From the NCBI GenBank assembly GCA_010015805.1, contig ML978127.1, positions 1,054,001-1,118,000 of the forward strand: 64,000 nucleotides of DNA. The letters are read 5' to 3'. Positions 22,064-33,009 of the stretch are shown here, one piece after another; position 1 is the first letter of the stretch; every line of letters begins with the position of its first letter. The notes under the pieces were generated by a model, which saw nothing but the letters and a program-made list of their open reading frames with translations, was not told the origin of the DNA and ran no database searches. A program made the translations under genes and the position numbers. Origin of the DNA: Rhizodiscina lignyota (taxonomy: Eukaryota; Ascomycota; Dothideomycetes; Aulographales; Rhizodiscinaceae).

Positions 22064-25000
22064 CTATTTCATCCAACATTTAGCCCATTCCGACACGCAC
22101 TTCTTAATCAGTCCGCTTCCAACAACGTCCACACCGTCCCTAATTACACCTGTTCGTTCGCCAGTCTTGCTAGTTTCGAAAACCAGGCCTTTTCGCCCAG
22201 GCATGTCATTGTCGTACTTCTCTACGAAGAATTCCAATAGCTTGATGGTCGGGTTCTTCTCTGGATCCGGTTCCCCTTCTCGGAGCCTCTGGATCCATTC
22301 ACGTTGCGAGACAGTCTCAAATTCCAGCCCTGCTTCTTTCAGCGCAGGAAGAAGATCGTCACTCCAACTAAATAACCGGGGGTTCTGGAGATGGTACACC
22401 AGGTCAATGCCGGAAAGAACTCCCGCATCAACGAACGGTATGCGCAAGCCTGACAGATCTAAGGTGGCTTCTGCACACTTGTCGACCGGCAGCCAGCTAG
22501 GCATCTCATCCAATCTTGGAAGGGCTCGTATGGTTACTGCGGAACGGATCATGAGCGGAATGGCTTCAGTGTCATTCCATAGCCCGTTTATGGTGTCACC
22601 AATAAGCTGGCCTGTCCGCAGAACTCGGGTATCTTGCCCTGTGGATCGCCCAGCGGCCCGGACGATGTGCTCCGCCACGAATTTAGACCGGGCATAACCC
22701 ATATTCTGCGCATGCCCCGGATTTTGAATATACGCCTCTTTGATGCTAGCAGGAACTGGTGTGCCAGCGGCCGCAGAGATCGATGAAATGAATGAGAATC
22801 GTGCAGGTCGGTGGAATGGTACGCTTTGACACACACGCAGGAGATTGTAAGTTCCACGAATGTGGTGTGGTTCGAAACTGGCTACACCGATGTTGAAATT
22901 CACCGCCCATGCGCTGTGGATTACACTCGTGAGAGTGCGTTTTAATGTCGTTAATGTCGTCTCATCAAGACCGAGATCCGGTTTGCTCAAATCACTTGGC
23001 AGTGCTTTGACTTTCTCTGGAGCTGAGAGTGACGGAAGCCTCCTGGCCGCCAGGGACTGCGTGATTCGATCTTGCGCAGCTGCTGTGGATTCTGCTCGTA
23101 CCAGACAGTATACAGCCATAACGTTCGGCAGTGCGAGTAGCTGAGAAAGCAAATGAGCTCCCAGGGATCCAGTCGCTCCCGTCAGGAGAACAACGTCACC
23201 TTGCGGTATTTCATTCCCAGGGACAAAACGTGGGAACGATGAGTACTTCTCGATGAGCTCCCACATCACTTCCACATCATCTTTCCTGTCTCTCATTGAA
23301 CCGATACTGATCGAATACAGATGCTTCGCGAGAGCTCGTATGGATGGATGCTCAAACACAACATTCTGGCCAAGCGTACGACCGGCAAGATAAATTTCCC
23401 TCATGATGTGTCCCCTTGCAGCAATTGCCTGTCGACTATCGGTTCCAGCTTCAAAAAAGTCTTTATCCAGGCTCAGACCAGCAACACCAACGCGATTGGT
23501 GAAAAGGTCCATCAAATAAGCCTCAAGGTCGGCCGAATCAAGCTTTCGCTGTGCATCGGCATCTTCAGGGGTTTCAAATCGAACATATACTTCTTCAATC
23601 AGCTCGGCAAAGTGCTTGTACGAAGCAGCGCGAATCATTGTCCCCTTGTCAGTACGTGGATAATCGATGTCATGCTGAAGTATTTCCACCATCTCCATTG
23701 GAATCTGCCCGAACTTCTCCGTCCGAGTATTAGCAGCCTCTATCGACGGCTTGAGCCTTTCAAGAAGCACTTCTTTGCTAGTGTCTCTTCCCTTTTCGCT
23801 TGGGATTACTAAAATCCCAGGGAAAGCCTTGCCGACTCCGAAGACGAGGCAATCTTGGACGAGGTCGTTCTGTCTAATCTGATGCTCGTAGGGAACAGGC
23901 AGGACCTTCTCTCCATTCACTAGAGTCACTCTGTCATCGAGTCGTCCGAGATATTTCCAAGCATTTGGAATCGTTGGGTGCGCCTCAAACGTGTCTCTCG
24001 TATGGAAGGAGTTCGGCGGGTCATCCGAATTGGAGAGTATCTTTGTTGGCAGGCCATCCAAAACTACGCATTCGAAGACGCCATCACTGACGGGAAGAAA
24101 ACGCAGGTATGGCACTACTTTCGGCAGCGGTCGCATATAATTCCACGCCTTGTCTTCTGAATCGCGGAAGGACGTCATCAACTGACCCATTTCGGTCCTG
24201 GAAGAGGTTAGCTAAGTCAGTGAACAACTGTGATACACTGAGACTGACGCTCCGTAATGCCCAACGACATAGACGCCCGCGCTAACGAGGAGATCACCGA
24301 GTTCATCTGGCAAGCTGCTGCCTCCGAAAAGTACAAGCTTGCACTTTGTTAAAGCGGCCACGCCTTCGTCTGATTCTGCAAGAACCTTCAACGCGTATGG
24401 AACGCAGTGGAAGCTCTCTGGTTCAGCTGCCTTCATCGCCTCGACCAAATTGGAATTCGTGAGCGGCAAGTTTGCGTTGTAGAATACTGTCCGCTTGTTT
24501 GCCACTATCCCTCTAAAAGTTGTCGCAATACCGTGGTTGTGGAACAGCGGCAGCGTCACAAGTGCTCGAAAGCCGCTGCCAAGCGCATAGTTGGATAAGC
24601 ATGATCGGTGCGTCTGAAAGATCGGCTTTGGCAGACCAGTTGATCCGGAGGAATGGACGATAAAAGCTATACAGTTCTCTTCGTTGATCAACTCCACCCG
24701 TCTCTGGAACCTCAACTCTGTTTCCGACATCACGGCATATATCGATCGATCCAAAAGCGGGAATCTCCGCACGCTGTAGACTTCTTCAATGCTTTGGATA
24801 GTCTTTGAGAATTTGTCTGAAGCAACAATATTGGCGCAACTGGACTTCTCCAACAGCGATACGTACGCCTCGATTGGAAGCCGGGTCGACAAGAAGAGCA
24901 CTGCGAAGCCCATCCGTGTGAGTGCCAGCAGTGCGATGAAATAGTCCAAGTTTGACGGGCCCAGGAGCCCGACAACTTCGCTCTTGTCACTTCGTTTCTG

Positions 25001-25261
25001 TCTTGGAACAAGCCCCATACTCGTTAATCGAGTCGCTGCTGCATCTGCGAAAAGATCGAGCTCTTTTGCGGTGTATTCCGCTAAGCTACCGTTCTCGCGG
25101 TCTGAAGCTGGGTAAGCTATCAAGACGGTGTCTGGAATCGTTTCAGCTTTGTGGATAATGAGGTCATTAATGCAGTTTATGTCTTTTCTCTTTGAAGGTT
25201 TTAATGTGGCGGAAACGTCTAACTTAGCCACAGACTCGACTGATGTGATTGAAACCGACAT
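22064..25261 (-). CDS. NRPS-like A-T-R carboxylic acid reductase, 1048 aa
   Basis: Adenylation-thiolation-reductase enzyme. The A domain activates a carboxylic acid as AMP ester, the T domain holds it as thioester, and the R domain releases an aldehyde with NADPH. Visible motifs: VHSSGSTGLPKPIFQTH (A3), GHYGATEMGQ (A5), YLGRLDDRVTLVNGEKVLP (A7-A8), DKDFFEAGTDSRQA with the phosphopantetheine Ser, VVLLTGATGSLGAHLLSQLL (R-domain Rossmann loop) and NMGYARSKFVAEH (Tyr-x3-Lys). Exons are 25261-24249 and 24197-22064. The 51-nt intron 24248-24198 restores GHYGA|TEMG. The start is the second Met of the frame, directly before SVSITSVESVAKLD. No condensation domain is present. Fungal relatives reduce PKS-derived aryl acids or amino acids. 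A 6-MSA-derived acid is an attractive substrate but unproven. Confidence 0.93.
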
Positions 25262-25720
25262 GGTCAAAGTGCTCCGGTTTCTCTTCACGGAGGTTTGGAA
25301 ATACACAACACCCAACGAGCTTAGTTGGGATATATATAAATATATATATTTTACAGGATTCTCAAGCTGGATGCAATGTAACAGACTGGTATCGATGCTA
25401 TGCTTTCGGATTATCGGATAATCCTGGAAACCCCCGGAACCATAAGATCAGCTCCCCGATCGGGGAGATTGAGCTTCAGAGAGAACATCAAGAATTCTAG
25501 CATTTTTGCACATCGAACGGATTTCAGACGTAAATTCCGGACCAGTGCTTTGATTGTCTCATGTGGAGCTGGAAGCATCGTCGGCTGGGGTCTTCTTAGC
25601 CGTTAGCGCTTGCTGACTAAATGCGGAAAAGCGTCAAATTTCGAGCTTTCGCAACTTCCGACTCTCGATTTCTCCGTCTTCAGTTATCCGTGTGTACACG
25701 CCGAGCGACAACTTCATCGG
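25262..25720. promoter_or_regulatory. divergent promoter, A-T-R gene / Zn2Cys6 regulator
   Basis: A 459-bp region between two divergent starts. A long TA-rich tract (TATATATAAATATATATA, near 25330-25350) lies about 70-90 bases upstream of the A-T-R start and is a likely TATA element. A perfect 16-bp palindrome at 25452-25467 is in the middle of the region. Confidence 0.65.
25452..25467. promoter_or_regulatory. perfect 16-bp palindrome CTCCCCGATCGGGGAG
   Basis: A fully self-complementary 16-mer midway between the A-T-R gene and the Zn2Cys6 regulator gene. It includes CCG-AT-CGG, an inverted CGG-type arrangement that Zn2Cys6 dimers can recognise. This makes it a good candidate operator for the adjacent regulator, by inference. 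Confidence 0.55.
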
Positions 25721-28116
25721 ATGGCGAGTGAGATCATACCCGGCGTCGGATCTATAGTCGCACAAGCCCACCGAGAACAGATTTCAAATGAGACCGCAAA
25801 CTCTCGCCGGAAGCTGAGCAACGGTCCAGACGGAGGTCCCCCGGCTAAGAAGCGGAAAGAGCGAAGTCGAGTGAGTCGAGCGTGTGATCGCTGCAAAGCG
25901 TACGACCATAGCTTGGTTTTGAAGTATGCGGCCTAATAATAGTCTAGGCGAAAGTCGAGATGCTCAGGCAAACGACCATGTACACTCTGCGCTCGATTGG
26001 GAGCAGAGTGTCTCTTTACCGCAGAATATCGACGAGGCAGATTACCGTCAATCGAAAGCGACACAGAGGCCATTGACAACACTTTGGATCACATGACGCC
26101 GCAAATGCCTCACAGTGGTGTTGTAAGCGAGAGTAGCAAGGTGGACAATGCTATGCTCCCAGGCTCAAGTCCGGCCAGCAATGAGCAACTTCAGAATGCG
26201 GGAAATCAGGCCACTCCGGCCTCTTTGCTGAATGTTGAAAATGTACCTGCAAACGATACGATTTCAGCTGCTCAGTCGTCAGGAAATTCTCCAGAGCCGT
26301 TACAAAGCGACCAGCAAGGTCACTTTGTAGGCCCTGCATCGGGTGCATCATTCTTGCTAAGGATCCAGAGGAATCTTCTCCGACAACAGTCTTCTATCTC
26401 ATCTGAGTCCTCGATATTCACGTTCGGGGACCTTCCTTTACCAGAATTCGATCCCTCGTTCGTTATTCTTCCAAACAAGAGTGATGCAGAGGCTTTGGTA
26501 GCTAGATATTTTGAGTTTGCATCAGCTACGCACAGATTCTTGCATCGTCCGACCGTTGAGCAATGGCTTCAGGAGCTGTACACAGATGGTGCAATGAGGC
26601 ACAAACCAAGTGCACGTAGTCGCACTGCTTTGCTTTTCATGGTCTTCGCCCAAGCCCGTGTTTATCAGAAGCCCTCACTCAGCGATGAGATCGATTCTGG
26701 GTTAGTTCCCCTTCCATTGCCGGCAAATGATTACTGACTGAAAGACAAGCGCACGGCTCTTCTCCGCTGCTGAGCATCAATTGGCAGCTGAAAGAGGAGC
26801 AATACGTCTTACGAGTGTCCAAGCTCGCGTTGCACAATGCTTATACCTCTTAGCACAATCTCGTATCAATCATTGCTGGAGTCTCTTTGGAACTACATCA
26901 CACCTTGTATTGGCCCTTGGAATTCATCGCAAGCAAAGAGGAATTAATCGGTCAAATATGGACTACATTGACTTAGAGTGCAGGAGACGAACATTCTGGT
27001 GTGCTTATGTGAGTGGTCTTGTCTTTTGTCCGGATTATAAGCAGTCCTGGCTTGACTGAATTGTTTTAGAATATTGACACCTACCTAAGCGCGGCACTTG
27101 GTAGGCCAAGGACCTTTCACGATGACGACATTGATCAGGCAATGCCTTCGTGTGTCAACGATGAAGACCTTCATACTCGGCACATGAACCCCTCTCCCCT
27201 CCCATCTCAATCTACCATGTCCGGCTGTACAGCGCATATCGACCTCTCGCGGATTCTCGCCAACATTCTCCGAGACTTATACGGTATCAAGCAGCCGTCC
27301 TTTGAAACCAGGCTTAGCCTTTCCGACAAATATGAGCAAGATCTTCAAAACTGGCGAAGAGACCTTCTGTATCTTTTGGACACCAGCGGGATTGATCCGT
27401 CAATGTTCTTACCGATTTTCTTACGACAACGTAATGTTCTGAATCTAGCTTTTTGGCACGCCCAGATCCTCGTTCATCGACCTTTCTTGTTAAGTACCTT
27501 TGCCGGAGGTAGCAAATCGGCGATGAATGAAAGTCCGGAAGTGAACAGACATGTTCGTCAATGCTTAAATGCAGCTCTAAATATCGTCGACCACGTCCAT
27601 CGGATGAGTTCCACTGGCCAACTATATAGCTCGTACTGGTTTACGCAGTACTTCTCATTCTGTGCTGTTGTGGTTCTGTATGTCTACAGTATGCAACAGC
27701 CCGCGTCGTTCTCCGAAGAAGACTATCGCAATGCATTCGAGGCTGGAGCGAGATGTCAAGAACAGCTTTCTGATATAGCCGCAAAAGGGTCATTGGCTGA
27801 GAGATATGGTGTGGTACTGCAGGAGCTTCGTCTCGAAGTTCTCAAGCATGCATCATTTACTCAAAACACAATAGGACCGCAAACAGCCGGCCCTAACCAT
27901 GGCCGAAGCCTTCAGCAAGTGCCTGAGCAGAGGCTTGGGATGTTCCATCAAGGACCAAGCGACACGTTCCTTAGCACTAGCCCGACTGGTTCAATTGGCG
28001 GTGTAACTGGATGGGGTCAATTTGACTCGCTTGTCACCGGAGGACTTGCAGAACTCGAGTCCTTCATGACCGATGGCAATGATGGCGCACTGTGGGACTT
28101 TGGCATCAGCGCATGA
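25721..28116 (+). CDS. Zn2Cys6 transcription factor with fungal_trans domain, 745 aa
   Basis: A fungal binuclear zinc-cluster regulator. After the first intron (25900-25947, 48 nt) the DNA-binding domain reads CDRCKARKSRC then SGKRPC-TLC-ARLGAEC, a perfect Cx2Cx6Cx5Cx2Cx6C. It is preceded by a basic stretch (PPAKKRKERSR) that may act as a nuclear signal. Further introns are 26701-26749 (49 nt, AAG acceptor) and 27009-27069 (61 nt). The last one joins FWCAY to NIDTYLSAALGRPRTFHDDDID, the signature of the fungal transcription-factor middle homology region. Exons are 25721-25899, 25948-26700, 26750-27008 and 27070-28116. It is divergent from the A-T-R gene, so it is the best candidate for the metabolite locus regulator. 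It also neighbours the sugar-acid genes, which it could control instead. Confidence 0.93.
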
Positions 28117-28156
28117 GAAAATCAAACAACAGAGTACCTTGCGGTAGCGTGTTTAG

Positions 28157-29149
28157 TTACAACTTCTTCAACCCATCGATCACTCTTTGCTCAACTTCAA
28201 TCCAGTCTCTTGCTTTTACCTTTTCCCTCTCCGCATAACTCCTTTCAAATGGCATCCTCAGCTTCGGGCCGCCAGCAAGCGGTTTACTCTCTCGCATCTT
28301 TTCAGAATACTTTGCCACTTCCGACTTGAAGCGATCCACATCCACAAAGCAGCCCGGATCAATACACATAATAACGTAGCCAAAATCTTTCAGCTCCTCC
28401 GGCAGCACTGGAGCTCCCGCCATCGCTCCAAGAAGCTGCACAGCAACAGCAAGTCCACTTCCTCTGGCCTCCCCCCATACAGCTAGCGCACCCTTAAGAG
28501 CAGCAAGTGGATCTGTCGTTGGGTTTCCCTCCGGGTCATAAGCCACTCCTTCCTTCAATTGCTCTCCCAAACGCACGGCGAGCTTCGCTTCCGCTTGGAT
28601 AATTTTGCTCGTGCCAATGTCCCATATTACTGGCACTTTCTCGGCCGATGGAAACCCCATGCACATAGGATTCGTACCGAACATTGGCTCGCAGCCTCCG
28701 TGAGGTGCCACCCATGCTGTGCAGTGGCTAGTGATAACCACGACAAGGTTTTCTTTACATGCTAGCTCGGCGTAATATGAAAGCATGCCAGTGTACCAAG
28801 TACCATTAGCACAGACAACGCTGACACCACAGTTCTTTGCTTTTTTAATTGCCATTTCAGTCGCCGCGAGAGCGACGATGTAGCCGACAGCGTCCCCGCC
28901 ATCGATTTGCGCTGTGCATGGAGACTCGCGGGTCGTGATAACTTCTGTCACAGGCGGCGCATTTGGATCCAGATTTTCTGCAACAGATAGAAGTCGTGCG
29001 AGACCTCCGACCCCGTATGATCGTAATTCAGCGTCAAGAAGGTGATCTGCAACTACTTTTGCTGGCCCTTCAGGGTACCCGAGGCGTTTAAGGGAGTCCA
29101 AAAGTAGTGTTCGTGCTTCTGCAATTGAGAGCTTGACTTTGCCCGACAT
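28157..29149 (-). CDS. malate/L-lactate dehydrogenase (Ldh_2) family oxidoreductase, 330 aa
   Basis: A single-exon NAD(P)-dependent oxidoreductase of the Ldh_2/YlbC family. This family reduces 2-oxo acids, cyclic imines or diketo sugar acids and has an unusual non-Rossmann fold. Characteristic segments are AQIDGGDAVGYIVA, ANGTWYTGMLSYYAELA, WVAPHGGCEPMFGTNPMCMGFPS, PVIWDIGTS and PEGNPTTDPLAAL. The segment where many members have Ser-His-Gly reads RSYGVGGLARLL, with Tyr for the usual His. The stop lies only 40 bases from the regulator's stop (convergent). Together with the dehydratase, reductase and aldolase that follow, it suggests sugar-acid catabolism. The substrate is not known. Confidence 0.88.
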   Translation of the reverse strand: MSGKVKLSIAEARTLLLDSLKRLGYPEGPAKVVADHLLDAELRSYGVGGLARLLSVAENLDPNAPPVTEVITTRESPCTAQIDGGDAVGYIVALAATEMAIKKAKNCGVSVVCANGTWYTGMLSYYAELACKENLVVVITSHCTAWVAPHGGCEPMFGTNPMCMGFPSAEKVPVIWDIGTSKIIQAEAKLAVRLGEQLKEGVAYDPEGNPTTDPLAALKGALAVWGEARGSGLAVAVQLLGAMAGAPVLPEELKDFGYVIMCIDPGCFVDVDRFKSEVAKYSEKMRESKPLAGGPKLRMPFERSYAEREKVKARDWIEVEQRVIDGLKKL

Positions 29150-29666
29150 TTTTCTGGGTATCGATGGCTTAAACTGTATAAATAAAGCTTTTTAAGGCCT
29201 TTGCGCTTTTAACTGATGTGGGAGAGCTCCTCTAACACCGAACAGATTCGAAATGGTGTTGAAGGTCATCTGACGGAAGCATACAAGCCGTTCAGTGCGG
29301 GCAGCCGAGATATCAGCTTTGCGACCGACTTGAATATATATTTATTGCCAAGGAGACATTTTGAGGAATAAAGCTTTGGCGAAGGCCTTGGGGAGTGCTT
29401 GTAAGTTGCATGATGTCAATTAAGTTTGTGTTCTAGAGAGATTGTGCATATTGCAGTGCAATCACCACCTACCTGGGATGGATTACCCCTTTTCTTATGC
29501 TCTATCTGAAGCTTCCCACGGCTTATCAGCAGCTCGAATACCATTAGAGTATACTCTGGTGTGATTAAATCTCACAAACCAGCTTAAGTTGATTACATTC
29601 TTTAACATGAATTATTTGCGGGCATTTCAATTATGTTATGGCGCGGCTGGACTCAAGTCATCTCAT
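29150..29666. other. intergenic, no gene seen
   Basis: About 0.5 kb between two co-oriented minus-strand genes. It holds the promoter of the Ldh_2 gene (TATAAATAAAG near 29177) and the 3' region of the dehydratase gene. Nothing else is apparent. Confidence 0.5.
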
Positions 29667-30997
29667 TCACCATTCCCTGATTTCACCTCCAGGGCCGGTG
29701 AACGAAAAGTTTTTCCAAGCCTCAGCACCTTTTGACAACTCTCTCACTTTTTCTTCGTCTATCTCAAAGCCCAGCCCAGGTGCTTTCATCAAGTCGACAT
29801 ATCCATCCGTGACTTTCCAGATTTCTGGGTTTTTCATGTAACTTAACAAATCTCCACCAACGTTGTAATGGATGCCTAAGCTCATCTCTTGGATCGCAAA
29901 GTTCGCGATTGTTGCATCAACCTGAATATTGGCAGCAAATGCGATTGGCCCCAACGGACAATGGGGTGCAATCGCAACATCGTACGCTTCTGCCATTGCC
30001 GCTATTCTCTTCAGCTCAGAGATACCGCCAACGTGACTAATGTCAGGCTGTAGTATATCCACACAACCTGCCTCGAGGAATGGCTTTACATCCCAGCGCG
30101 AGTACAGCCTCTCACCGAGTGCAATGGGGTTGTGTGTGAGCTGCGACAGCGCCTTGATACCCTCAATATGCTCTGAAAGCAATGGCTCCTCAATAAACAA
30201 CGGCTGATACGGTTCCAGTGCCTTTGCTAGTTGCTTCGCCATAGGCTTGTGGAGACGGCCATGGAAATCCACGCCCGCGTCCATACCGAGAGACTTAACA
30301 GCCTTGAGTCGCTCAATGGAATCGTTTAAAACCTTGGGAGAATCAAGCCAGCCAACATCCTCTGTAGCATTCATCTTGACTGCTGTGAATCCTTGTTCTT
30401 TCCGTGCCTGGCTTTACAGTGTGTTAGTTAGTCGCCGCTCGGTGCGCTTGAACTTTGCAGACATACGCTTGTTCTCGGACATCTCCTGGACGGTCTCCTC
30501 CGATCCATGAGTAGACTTTGATTTTGTCTCTTACTTTGCCGCCTAGGAGCTGGTAAATTGGCACGCCTAGCTTTCTTGCTGTTCCCCACAATCATCAGCC
30601 GGATTTAACATTAGATTTGGGGCTGCATTAACAGTAGCTAGTTTTTATACCTTTGAGATCCCACAAAGCGATATCTAATCCTGCCAACGCACTCATGAAA
30701 ACAGGACCACCTCTGTAGAACGATGTTCGCCATGAAAGCTGCCATATCTGCTCGATCTCACTGCAAATCCGGTAGTTAGGCACATATGTAAATCCTTGTA
30801 TGAGGTGAGAGATAGCCATACTCTGCTTCCAACCCAGTATAGTGTTTGATCCAAGCATCTAAACAGCCTTCAATGGCCTGCGTATGACCTTCCAATGTTG
30901 CTTCCCCCCAACCTACATTGCCCGCTTCGTCGGTGATCTTGACAAACAGCCACCGAGGTGGTACTCGGAAGTATTCGATGTTAGCAATCTTGCCCAT
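29667..30997 (-). CDS. mandelate racemase/muconate lactonizing family, D-galactonate dehydratase-like, 380 aa
   Basis: Enolase-superfamily sugar-acid dehydratase closest in pattern to bacterial DgoD. N-terminal lid: [32 protein letters not shown] and [22 protein letters not shown]. Barrel: [61 protein letters not shown] and [10 protein letters not shown]. These supply the Asp/Glu/Glu metal ligands and the catalytic His residues. Exons are 30997-30822, 30760-30651, 30578-30467 and 30411-29667. Introns are 61, 72 and 55 nt, and each restores a conserved segment such as LEAD|EIEQIW and [18 protein letters not shown]. Expected reaction: D-galactonate (or a related hexonate) to 2-keto-3-deoxy-galactonate plus water. 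The 380-aa length matches DgoD rather than the longer fungal L-galactonate dehydratases. Confidence 0.92.
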
Positions 30998-31374
30998 TGT
31001 TGTTTCTGGGCCTCTTTGATATCTTATACGGGGCCTAACAGTTCAGTTAAGGTAAAGGTCGGGTCGAACACATAAAGAGAAAATCTTCATCGGCAGCACA
31101 TGCTACGGAGGTTATTGACTATTTCGGAAGCTTCCCGCATAGCCGATCGGAATTCTTGTCACGGAAATCAAGGTTCATTGGAGCTTTCTCGCGCACTCGC
31201 AGACTCCGTATTCTCGCAATTGGGTCTAATTTGCACGTGGAACAACGCGACTTTTGCTGCCAGAACGCCAGCACAAGCTCAAATCTGATAATGCTATTCT
31301 ACGCGTACTTTTCTCTAAACAATTCAATGGCAGCTTTCATATAAAACGAATGAGAAGCATGGTCTATTTCTAGC
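30998..31374. other. intergenic, no gene seen
   Basis: Short spacer upstream of the dehydratase and downstream of the aldo-keto reductase, both minus strand. No gene or clear signal was recognised. Confidence 0.5.
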
Positions 31375-32586
31375 CTATGCTTTTTGCGCTTTTATCTTCT
31401 TCTGTCCCTCTATCCAATCTGCTCGCGCCTTCTTCAGTGTTGCCTCGTCATGTTCGCCAAACACATTCACCCCAAGTCTTATCTAAAACACGAAGGACGA
31501 ATTAGCATTGCTACGCGATCTGACTTTTCAAGAGCTGGCTTACTGGCATGTTGTATCGCTTTTTTCTGTCCAAGGCTGTTATTTTCTCAAAGGCGTCCTC
31601 CGGGAGCTCAAAATCTTGGAAATTGGCCTCTATCCTGGCAGGCGTCACGCTCTTTGGCAACACAACAGTCCCTCTTTGCACTGCCCATTGTATGAGCACC
31701 TGTGCTGGCTCTTTTCCGAGTTCCTTTGCTATGCCGATGACGACAGGGTCGTCAACTCCGCGAGGGAAGTTGTATATGTTGTTGCCGAGCGGGCTATACG
31801 CCGCAACGACTATTCCCTGATCTTGCATCCATTTCGTAAACTCTGGCTGCTGAAAATAGGGGTGTGCTTCGATCTGATTACACGCGACTTTGATTTCGGC
31901 CGTCTTGTGGAGTTCCTCGATCCTCTCACGCGTAAAGTTGCTCACGCCGATACTCCGTATCTTGCCTTTCCTCACTAGTGCCTCCATTGCTCGCCATGTC
32001 TCAGAGGCTGAAACATCTGTTACATGGACACCGCCATCGACAGGACTTATGGGGAATCGGTCTTTGAACGAAGCTTTCTGAAATGAGACAGGCCAATGGA
32101 TCTACTCACGATGTCAGTCAGCTTCAGTCCCTTCAATGGATGTTAGCTCTGATGCTTACGAGGTAGAGGTCAACGTAGTCGGTTTGCAACTCTTTCAGGG
32201 TGTTGTCCAGCCCTTCTTCCACGTCTGCGGCCGCGTGATGGGTGTTCCACAATTTGCTTGTAATGAAAATGTCCTTTCGGGGGACGCCTGAGGCGAGGAT
32301 GCCTCGACCGACTTCATCTTCATTCTCATATGCGGCTGCACCATCGATGTGGCGATATCCCGCTCTCAAAGCGGTCTCCACTGCCTTTGCGACTTCATTT
32401 GGCTTGGATTGCTGAATGTCATTCCATCGTGGTTAGTGACAAGTTCGCCAGGCGCGCCGCGCGCGCTTGTCGGAGAAGCTTTGGCCGGGAGAGAAAGGAG
32501 ACCGGAGCGGCACTCACCCAAGTCCCCAATCCAACCGCTGGAATCGAATAGCCAGAATTCAACTTGAAAGTCCGTCCTGTTGACAT
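31375..32586 (-). CDS. aldo-keto reductase, 328 aa
   Basis: NADPH-dependent aldo-keto reductase of the glycerol dehydrogenase/aldehyde reductase type. The catalytic tetrad is visible: Asp and Tyr in YRHIDGAAAYENE, Lys in ITSKLWN, and His in LIHWPVSFQ. The N-terminus FKLNSGYSIPAVGLGTW and the cofactor-binding VLPKSVTPARIEANFQDFEL are typical. Exons are 32586-32518, 32411-32160, 32101-31544 and 31482-31375. Introns are 106, 58 and 61 nt. The last exon ends ADWIEGQKKIKAQKA. The position next to the galactonate dehydratase and a KDG-type aldolase suggests reduction of glyceraldehyde produced by the aldolase, or of the starting sugar. This is inferred from context, by analogy with the fungal galacturonate pathway. 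Confidence 0.92.
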
Positions 32587-33009
32587 GATGGCAAACAGCT
32601 TGTATTTCTCCAAATTGGAGAACGTCAGCTCCTTAAGGCTCTCGTCTCGTCGCGCGTCCTCGACGCGGACCTTGTCATGCCGTTGCTTGCTACTCTTTTT
32701 CCGTCCGTGACCTGTTAACCGGAAGCATTTTCTCTTTTCCGAACGAGAGATTCGAGTTCGAGGATCTTTGACAAACGGTAGTCATTTGAGAACCAGTAAC
32801 TTGCTTTATCAGGCGCGCAAGCTCATCATTGCTGCCGCTAGTTACATACGTCTCGGTCCAAGATCTCGCGAACTTGGCCGACAACGGCACCAGACAGTGA
32901 ACTCGTTCTGGCAATCCAACTTTCATCTAATTCATATTTCTTTTCTTAAAGGGGACCAATTTAGTCTCAATTAAGCATTCCCCAACACTACAAGTTCAAA
33001 CCAGACGAC
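32587..33009. promoter_or_regulatory. divergent promoter, aldo-keto reductase / aldolase
   Basis: A 423-bp shared upstream region of two divergent catabolic genes, consistent with co-regulation. No specific operator could be assigned with confidence. Confidence 0.5.
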
